From NCBI GenBank assembly GCA_035288405.1, contig DATEAK010000038.1, positions 1 to 5,112 of the forward strand: 5,112 nt of DNA, given 5' to 3'. Both the position numbers and the translations under genes were made by a program. The notes below the pieces were generated by a model that saw nothing but the letters and a program-made list of their open reading frames with translations, was not told the origin of the DNA and did no database searches. Positions 1 to 4,388 of the stretch are shown here, piece by piece; position 1 is the stretch's first letter; the number at the start of each line of letters is the position of its first letter. The stretch is from JACPSX01 sp035288405 [NCBI: bacterium]. Its GTDB lineage: Bacteria > JACPSX01.

Positions 1-62
1 CAAAATACCCCAAGGTCAACATCAATACGGAGAGAACCCTGTGCCCCCCTTGGGGTATTTTG
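1..62. repeat. Perfect 15-bp inverted repeat at the window edge
   Basis: Bases 1-15 (CAAAATACCCCAAGG) are the exact reverse complement of bases 48-62 (CCTTGGGGTATTTTG), separated by a 32-nt spacer. The right arm encodes the conserved PPWG region of HyuB, so it is authentic coding sequence. The left arm begins exactly at base 1 and encodes KYPK, which I cannot confirm as normal for the family. It is either a hairpin inside the gene or a fold-back chimera at a contig end. Confidence 0.9.
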
Positions 63-317
63 GGCGGGCTGCCGGGATCCGTCAACGGGGCTTTGATCCA
101 GCGAGCGGGAAACGCGGAACCCAAGCGAGTGTACAAAATCACCAACTGCCCACTGGCCCCTGGAGACCAGGTGATTTTCGAAACGGCAGGAGGCGGGGGA
201 TATGGTCCGCCGCGGGAACGCAGTCCGGAAAAGCTGCGCCAGGATCTCGAGCGTGGCTACGTGTCCCCAGAGGCGGCTCGCCGGGACTACGGGTTCGAGG
301 TCGAAGGGAAAGGTTAA
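1..317 (+). CDS. Hydantoinase B/oxoprolinase family protein, C-terminal end (5' partial)
   Basis: This is the last 104 codons of a gene entering from the left edge; the first full codon starts at base 3 and the TAA is at 315-317. The visible C-terminus has the family hallmarks: CPPWG (residues 14-18 of the visible part) followed by GG.PGS, a small beta-rich segment ending APGDQVIFET, the glycine-rich GGGGYGPP (63-70), and the closing YVSPEAARRDYG (86-97). These match N-methylhydantoinase B (HyuB) and relatives such as 5-oxoprolinase and acetophenone carboxylase subunits. Such proteins normally work in the cytoplasm with an ATP-binding HyuA subunit, which I expect just upstream but cannot see. 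Family membership is secure; substrate is not, because the family covers hydantoins, oxoproline and aromatic ketones. The first three codons overlap an inverted repeat that may be an artefact. The stop lies 4 nt before the next start, indicating an operon. Confidence 0.93.
   Translation, partial: KYPKVNINTERTLCPPWGILGGLPGSVNGALIQRAGNAEPKRVYKITNCPLAPGDQVIFETAGGGGYGPPRERSPEKLRQDLERGYVSPEAARRDYGFEVEGKG
309..313 (+). promoter_or_regulatory. Ribosome binding site fixing the MmgE/PrpD start
   Basis: AAAGG lies 8 nt before the ATG at 322, inside the last codons of the hydantoinase gene. A second AAGGG lies at 304-308. Together with the family-like N-terminus (SLSETLARHW), this favours the ATG at 322 over start codons further upstream in the same open frame, which begins at 202. 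Confidence 0.6.
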
Positions 318-321
318 TACC

Positions 322-1698
322 ATGTCCGCAGAATCACTCAGCGAAACACTCGCCCGCCATTGGGAATCCGTGCGCTTTCACGAAATCCCCGAAGCCGTGC
401 GCCGGGCCGCGGCGCTCCACATTCTCGATACGGTGGGAACCATACTGGCGGGGTCCCGCATGAATGCGGGCCGGCAGGCCTATGACCTGGCCATCTCGCT
501 GAACGGCAGAGCCGAGGTAACGCTGCCGGGAACGGGAGATCGAGTCCCGCTTCTGGAAGGCGTGCTGGCGGCAGCCACGGCAGCTCACTGCGGCGAGATG
601 GATGACATCCACGGCGGCGCGGGAACCTGCGTGGGAGGAATGGTCGTTCCTGCGCTGCTGGCGATAGCTGAAAAATATGGCGCGGACAGCCATACCTTCC
701 TGGAAGCTACAGTCGTCGGCTACGAGACCACCGTGCGCGTCGGGCTCGCCATCAATGCCCCCCAGCTCTTTTCCCGGGGCTGGTGGCCAAGCGCGGTGTG
801 CGGCGTTTTCGGAGTGGCGGCGGCCGGCGCAAAGCTTCTGGGATGGCCCGCGGAGAGAATGGCAACGGCCTTGGGAATCGCCGGCCTCCATACCGGAGGA
901 CTCCTCACAGGCGGGCCGGAGGGACCTACGGCCAGACACCTGACCTTTGGACGAAGTGCCCAAAGCGGAGTCCTCGCTCTTCTGGCAAGCATGCACGGGT
1001 TTACCGGCCCCAAGAAAATTTTCGAGGACCCGCGGGGCTTCTGCCTGACCTTGTGCGAGCAGCCGCGCTGGGAGTATCTGCAGGCACACTTGGACAAGTA
1101 TTTTCTGCCGGAGACCGCGTTTAAACCGTTTCCCTGCGCGCGCCAGCTTCATGCCGGCGTTGGAGCACTCCTGGAACTGCTGCATAAGGAAGGAATCACA
1201 GCAGACGCCATCGAGGAAATTGAATTGGGAGTGCCTGCGACTCCAGCCGCCATGGTGGATCGCCCGCAAGTGCATGGGAACCGGGCAGCATCTCTGGCCA
1301 GCGCCCAGTACGTCCTGGCCGTAACGGCCCTGCGCGGTGAGCTGAACCTGAATTCCTTTGAGCCGGAGTTCCTGGAAAGTGCCGAGGTGCTCCGGCTCAT
1401 GGAGAAAATTCGGGTGAAAGTAGACGAGGAGCTGGAGCCCTACTTTCCCAAGCAGTGGCCCGGGAAGGTTCGGGTGAAACTTGCGGGAGGAAAGTCGCTT
1501 GTGAGTCAGGTTCTGTCTCCCAAAGGAGAGATCGAAAATCCCATGTCGACTGCCGAGCTGGAGGAAAAATTTCAGACGCTGGCGGTCCCCGTGCTGGGCA
1601 CGGAGAAGGCCTCCATGCTGGCGCAGGGGATTCTCGGGCTGGAGAATTCCAAGTCTCTGGAAGGGATATTCACCGCACTTGCATCCCGATCAACATAA
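322..1698 (+). CDS. MmgE/PrpD family protein (2-methylcitrate dehydratase-like)
   Basis: A 458-residue cytoplasmic protein, normal length for MmgE/PrpD. This family includes 2-methylcitrate dehydratase, cis-aconitate decarboxylase and other lyases, epimerases and isomerases acting on small carboxylic acids. Visible landmarks are an N-terminal ARHWESVRF...AALHILDTVGTILAGS helix block, HCGEMDDIH (89-97) where the family usually has H..DFDDTH, an alanine-rich helical core, ARHLTFGRSAQSG (204-216), and KPFPCARQLHAG (268-279) corresponding to the usual KPYPCCR..H motif; then an alpha/beta domain and a C-terminal helical return (MSTAELEEKF). H97 and H277 are kept, but several usual pocket residues differ (E92, I96, C103, R205, T208, by remembered alignment), so it is probably not a classical methylcitrate dehydratase. 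The start at 322 is 4 nt after the hydantoinase stop, and the next gene follows by 15 nt. The family call is firm; the substrate is unknown. Confidence 0.92.
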   Translation: MSAESLSETLARHWESVRFHEIPEAVRRAAALHILDTVGTILAGSRMNAGRQAYDLAISLNGRAEVTLPGTGDRVPLLEGVLAAATAAHCGEMDDIHGGAGTCVGGMVVPALLAIAEKYGADSHTFLEATVVGYETTVRVGLAINAPQLFSRGWWPSAVCGVFGVAAAGAKLLGWPAERMATALGIAGLHTGGLLTGGPEGPTARHLTFGRSAQSGVLALLASMHGFTGPKKIFEDPRGFCLTLCEQPRWEYLQAHLDKYFLPETAFKPFPCARQLHAGVGALLELLHKEGITADAIEEIELGVPATPAAMVDRPQVHGNRAASLASAQYVLAVTALRGELNLNSFEPEFLESAEVLRLMEKIRVKVDEELEPYFPKQWPGKVRVKLAGGKSLVSQVLSPKGEIENPMSTAELEEKFQTLAVPVLGTEKASMLAQGILGLENSKSLEGIFTALASRST

Positions 1699-1706
1699 GG
1701 AAGGGG
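1698..1706 (+). promoter_or_regulatory. Ribosome binding site of the first substrate-binding protein gene
   Basis: AGGAAGGGG begins on the last base of the MmgE/PrpD stop codon and sits 7 nt before the ATG at 1714. It supports that ATG and tight translation of the two genes from one mRNA. Confidence 0.65.
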
Positions 1707-1713
1707 CGGAACC

Positions 1714-2706
1714 ATGAATACGAAAACACGATGGAAGAAACTCCTGATCACTCTGGCAATTCTAACGGTCACCTTGGAAACTCTCGCGCGGGTTGGGTCA
1801 GGCGCTGAGACAACCTTCATGCGGGTAAGCTACGGCGGGACCGCCGGCTACCAGCTCCCCCTTTGGGTCAACAAGGAGGCAGGACTCTACAAGAAGTACG
1901 GCATCGATCTGGAAATCCTCCTGATCGGCGCGGGCTCGGCGAACGTGCAGGCTTTGCTCGGAGGGAGCATCCAGATGACCCAGACGTCGGCCTCCTCGGG
2001 AATTATGGCGGCGTTTCGCGGGGCCCCTGTGGTGATTGTCGAAACCTCCGACAACAAGATTCCACTCCAGTTGATCGCCCGCCCTGAGATCAAGGAACCC
2101 CAGCAGCTCCGGGGCAAGAAAATCGGGATCGCCCGCTTTGGAGGCTCCAACGACACGGGGGTCCTCATGGCGCTCAAGGCCTGGAAAATAGAGCGCCGCG
2201 AGGTGACGATACTGCAGGTGGGAGCAACGGCGGCGCGCATGGCGGCCCTACTAAGCGGGAGGATCGATGCCACGGTGCAGTCCTATCCGGAAATCTTTGA
2301 GGCCCGCAACCTCGGCATGAATGTCCTGGCAGACATCGGGGATTTCGGCTCCTATACGAACAGCTCGCTCATGATCATCCGCTCCTACCTGCAACAAAGC
2401 CGCCCCATGGTCAAGAATATGATCAAAGCGCAAATCGAGGCGATCCACTACATCAAGACCAACAAAGAAGGTACTATGAAAGTCTTAAAGAAGTACCTGC
2501 AATCGCGCGACCCTGAGGCCATCTCAGTGACTTATGATTTCTTTGCACAGCGGATCCCCCAGGTGCCGCGCACGGAAGTGGAAGGGGTGAAAAACATCCT
2601 GGCGGAGATTGGAGCTTCTCAGAAAGATCCCAGCGAGTTCTTCGATATGAGTTTACTGGATGAGATCGAGCGGGAGGGTTTTATTCAGAAGCTCTATGCA
2701 CGCTAA
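1714..2706 (+). CDS. NitT/TauT-type ABC transporter substrate-binding protein (NMT1-like)
   Basis: A 330-residue exported solute-binding protein of the NMT1/THI5-like, SsuA/TauA type, usual length for the family. The N-terminus is a signal peptide: basic MNTKTRWKK, a hydrophobic stretch to about residue 26, and a plausible cleavage after about A31 (GSGA). The mature protein starts with a beta strand (MRVSYGG) and has the typical WVNKEAGLYKKYGIDLEI block (51-68), ALLGGSIQMT (80-89), the hinge-side block LRGKKIGIARFGGSNDTG (132-149), LLSGRIDATV (179-188) and a C-terminal FIQKLYAR. It should bind a small organic ligand in the periplasm or at the cell surface and hand it to a permease not in this window. 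No lipobox cysteine is present. The preceding gene ends 15 nt upstream; an 80-nt gap with a hairpin follows. The ligand cannot be predicted: this family covers sulfonates, nitrate, pyrimidine precursors, aromatic acids and many unknowns. Confidence 0.93.
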   Translation: MNTKTRWKKLLITLAILTVTLETLARVGSGAETTFMRVSYGGTAGYQLPLWVNKEAGLYKKYGIDLEILLIGAGSANVQALLGGSIQMTQTSASSGIMAAFRGAPVVIVETSDNKIPLQLIARPEIKEPQQLRGKKIGIARFGGSNDTGVLMALKAWKIERREVTILQVGATAARMAALLSGRIDATVQSYPEIFEARNLGMNVLADIGDFGSYTNSSLMIIRSYLQQSRPMVKNMIKAQIEAIHYIKTNKEGTMKVLKKYLQSRDPEAISVTYDFFAQRIPQVPRTEVEGVKNILAEIGASQKDPSEFFDMSLLDEIEREGFIQKLYAR

Positions 2707-2741
2707 TCCCCCTCAGACACGGCACGGGTGAGAGCCAAATA

Positions 2742-2764
2742 TGCGCAGATCCTGGGATTGCGCA
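2742..2764. other. Bulged inverted repeat (RNA hairpin or operator-like site)
   Basis: TGCGCA-G-ATCC-TG-GGAT-TGCGCA: the two arms pair over 10 bp with a single bulged G at 2748 and a tight apical loop (TG, or CTGG if the closing pair opens). It lies in the 80-nt gap between the first binding protein and the first nitroreductase, ending 22 nt before the GTG start. There is no following T-run, so it is not a standard intrinsic terminator. A 3'-end-stabilising hairpin that sets relative expression, or a dimer binding site, would fit. The rest of the gap shows no convincing promoter. Confidence 0.5.
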
Positions 2765-2773
2765 CGGATGGCA

Positions 2774-2779
2774 AGGGAG
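2774..2779 (+). promoter_or_regulatory. Ribosome binding site supporting a GTG start
   Basis: AGGGAG lies 7 nt before GTG at 2787. An in-frame TAA at 2781-2783 blocks any earlier start. The next possible start, ATG at 2844, would remove the N-terminal helix that the paralogous downstream gene also has, so GTG is preferred. Confidence 0.7.
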
Positions 2780-2786
2780 CTAACCG

Positions 2787-3548
2787 GTGACAAACGTACC
2801 CGATCGTGAGTGGCGCGTTTTGCACGACCTGATCACAACCCGCATGAGCGTGCGCAGATTCAAGACGGATCCGATTCCCGATGACGCGGTGGAAAAAATT
2901 CTTGAGGTGGCGCGCTGGGCCATGTCCGGAGCCAACTCCCAGCCCTGGGAATTCATCGTCGTGAAGGATCCGGCAATCAAGCGCCGACTACGGGATGCCT
3001 ATTCAGAGTACAACACAGACTACATTTTCTGGATGGAACAGCAGCGGGAGCATAATCTGCGGCATCCTTCCTACCAGGTCAAGGGTGATCCCCAGGAGCA
3101 GCTCAAGTTGAACAAGAGCAAGGCAAACTGGCACCTGGCCCCGGCTCTCATCGTGGTCCTGGGGGACGGCCGCCGTCAGTGGGGAACCGTGATGGGAGCC
3201 CACACCTTCGGCCGCGACCAATCCCACCTCACGGACGGCCTGGCCAACGCCTCGTTCCTGATCCATCTGGCAGCCGCCTCTCTGGGGCTGGTCTCCGAGT
3301 GGGTGTCGATCCACATTCAGGAACCTTTCAAGAGAATCCTGGGTGTACCGGATTTGCTCACGCTCTATCTGATCATCCCCATCGGCCTCCCCGACGTGGA
3401 GCCTCGCCCCGGGGTGCGCCGGCCGCTGGAAGAAATCGTGCACTATGATCACTACGACATGAGCAAGTACATGTCCAACGAGGAGAGCCTGCGTTATCTG
3501 TACCGTTTGCGGGAGACCACCCTCACCAAGTATTCTTCATCTCGGTAA
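2787..3548 (+). CDS. Nitroreductase-family flavoprotein, copy 1
   Basis: A 253-residue nitroreductase-superfamily protein, expected to be a cytoplasmic FMN enzyme using NAD(P)H. RMSVRRF (19-25) matches the N-terminal FMN-phosphate-binding arginine motif, SGANSQPWEFIVV (47-59) the flavin-binding loop, AASLGLVSEW (163-172) the helix near the flavin, and LIIPIGLP (195-202) the late strand. It is longer than minimal nitroreductases of about 200 residues; the extra length is a lid-like segment around 74-118 (DYIFWMEQQR, LRHPS) and a C-terminal HYDHYDMSKYM (219-229). The layout recalls the BluB/iodotyrosine deiodinase side of the superfamily, which is an inference from motif spacing. The gene starts with GTG and ends 30 nt before a close paralogue. 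The substrate is unknown: a nitro group, a halogen, an enone or a flavin-fragmentation reaction are all possible in this fold. Confidence 0.92.
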   Translation: MTNVPDREWRVLHDLITTRMSVRRFKTDPIPDDAVEKILEVARWAMSGANSQPWEFIVVKDPAIKRRLRDAYSEYNTDYIFWMEQQREHNLRHPSYQVKGDPQEQLKLNKSKANWHLAPALIVVLGDGRRQWGTVMGAHTFGRDQSHLTDGLANASFLIHLAAASLGLVSEWVSIHIQEPFKRILGVPDLLTLYLIIPIGLPDVEPRPGVRRPLEEIVHYDHYDMSKYMSNEESLRYLYRLRETTLTKYSSSR

Positions 3549-3556
3549 TTTTCCGG

Positions 3557-3572
3557 AAAGGAGAAAAAGGAG
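3557..3572 (+). promoter_or_regulatory. Doubled Shine-Dalgarno sequence before nitroreductase copy 2
   Basis: AAAGGAG occurs twice, at 3557-3563 and 3566-3572, with a 9-nt period. The second is 6 nt from the ATG at 3579, good spacing; the first is 15 nt away. The first also overlaps the 10-bp palindrome TTTCCGGAAA (3550-3559). This indicates strong translation initiation of copy 2. Confidence 0.65.
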
Positions 3573-3578
3573 ATCACC

Positions 3579-4388
3579 ATGCTGCAGACCAATGAGGAGT
3601 ACGATCTGCTCTTGAACCTGGTAAAATACCGGATGAGCGTCCGCCGTCTCAAGCCCGATCCCATTCCCGATGAGTCCGTGGATAAGATCCTCGAAGTGGC
3701 GCGCTGGGCCATGTCCGGAGCCAATTCCCAGCCCTGGGAATTTATCGTGGTCAAGGATCCCGCGGTGAAAAAAGCCCTAGGGGACGCCTACCGCCAGATC
3801 AACATGCGCTACATCTTCTGGATGGAACAGCAGCGAATTCCCGATTTGCGCCACCCGTCTTTTCACGTGCCGGGGGATTCCCTCGAGCAGCTCGACACGA
3901 TGCTAAACAAACCCAACTTCGACAACGCTCCGGTTCTCATCGTCGTCCTGGGGGACGGCCGCAGGCAATGGGGCACGGTGATGGGGGCACACACCTTCGG
4001 CCGCGACCAATCCCATCTCACGGACGGACTCGCCAACGCCTCTTTCCTGATCCACCTTACCGCCGCATCTCTGGGGCTGGGCTCCCAGTGGTTGACGATC
4101 CACATCCAGGAGCCCTTTAAAAAGATCTTGGGGGTACCGGACCTGCTGACCCTCTACCTCATCATCCCCATCGGCTACCCCTCCATGGATCGGCAGACAG
4201 GAAACCGGCGGGAGCTTTCCGAAATCGTGCACTATGATCACTACGACATGAGCAAGTACATGAGCGACGAGCAGATCCTCGAATACCTCTACCACCTGCG
4301 GAAAAAGACCGTCCCCAAGTACGCTCATTCCTATAACCTGACAGGCGGGCAGCCTCCCGCCTCCGGCGAAGGAGGAACCAAGGAATGA
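3579..4388 (+). CDS. Nitroreductase-family flavoprotein, copy 2
   Basis: A 269-residue paralogue of the preceding gene, about 71% identical. It keeps RMSVRRL (18-24), SGANSQPWEFIVV (46-58), the fully shared core block from L120 to L160 (LGDGRRQWGTVMGAHTFG onwards), AASLGLGSQW (162-171), LIIPIGYP (194-201) and HYDHYDMSKYM (218-228). It should likewise bind FMN and perform an NAD(P)H-dependent reduction or related flavin chemistry in the cytoplasm. Differences lie where substrate choice would be set: the lid (residues 85-119), G168/Q170 in place of copy 1 V169/E171, and the loop after IIPIG. It also carries a polar 17-residue tail (GGQPPASGEGGTKE) absent from copy 1, whose codons contain the ribosome binding site of the next gene. 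The start is fixed by a doubled Shine-Dalgarno sequence; the TGA overlaps the next ATG by 4 nt. Specific activity is not predictable. Confidence 0.92.
   Translation: MLQTNEEYDLLLNLVKYRMSVRRLKPDPIPDESVDKILEVARWAMSGANSQPWEFIVVKDPAVKKALGDAYRQINMRYIFWMEQQRIPDLRHPSFHVPGDSLEQLDTMLNKPNFDNAPVLIVVLGDGRRQWGTVMGAHTFGRDQSHLTDGLANASFLIHLTAASLGLGSQWLTIHIQEPFKKILGVPDLLTLYLIIPIGYPSMDRQTGNRRELSEIVHYDHYDMSKYMSDEQILEYLYHLRKKTVPKYAHSYNLTGGQPPASGEGGTKE
4369..4375 (+). promoter_or_regulatory. Ribosome binding site of the second substrate-binding protein gene
   Basis: A near-consensus AAGGAGG lies 9 nt before the ATG at 4385, inside the 3' end of nitroreductase copy 2. With the ATGA start/stop overlap it suggests translational coupling. 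Confidence 0.75.

Larger units (their letters stand above)
2787..4334 (+). repeat. Tandem duplication of a flavoprotein gene
   Basis: The two neighbouring nitroreductase genes align without a gap over 252 residues (copy 1 residues 2-253 to copy 2 residues 1-252), with 178 identical by hand count. Exact DNA matches include 29 nt (2907-2935 and 3696-3724), 26 nt (3201-3226 and 3990-4015) and 42 nt (3432-3473 and 4221-4262). The N-termini, lid segment (about 101-120) and the stretch 201-210 are the most diverged. Confidence 0.95.

Noticed and set aside
202-321. Upstream in-frame extension of the MmgE/PrpD gene by 40 codons
   Set aside because: It would overlap the hydantoinase gene by over 100 nt, the extra residues (MVRRGNAVRKS...) do not look like the family, and the ATG at 322 has a better placed ribosome binding site.
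41-463. Plus-strand open frame of 140 codons from 41
   Set aside because: Overlaps the hydantoinase end and the MmgE/PrpD start in another frame; its composition (Gly, Arg, Pro rich) is typical of a shadow frame.
334-1275. Long open frame of 313 codons on the minus strand opposite the MmgE/PrpD gene
   Set aside because: It is the antisense shadow of a well-supported gene in GC-rich sequence, has no recognisable domain and no ribosome binding site context.
2707-2786. Possible promoter or intrinsic terminator in the 80-nt gap
   Set aside because: No convincing -35/-10 pair was found, and the hairpin at 2742-2764 is not followed by a T-run.
3003-4328. Two similar antisense frames at 3003-3452 and 3903-4328, both containing an IIVHDF segment
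   Set aside because: Their resemblance follows directly from the tandem flavoprotein duplication read on the opposite strand, not from independent coding.
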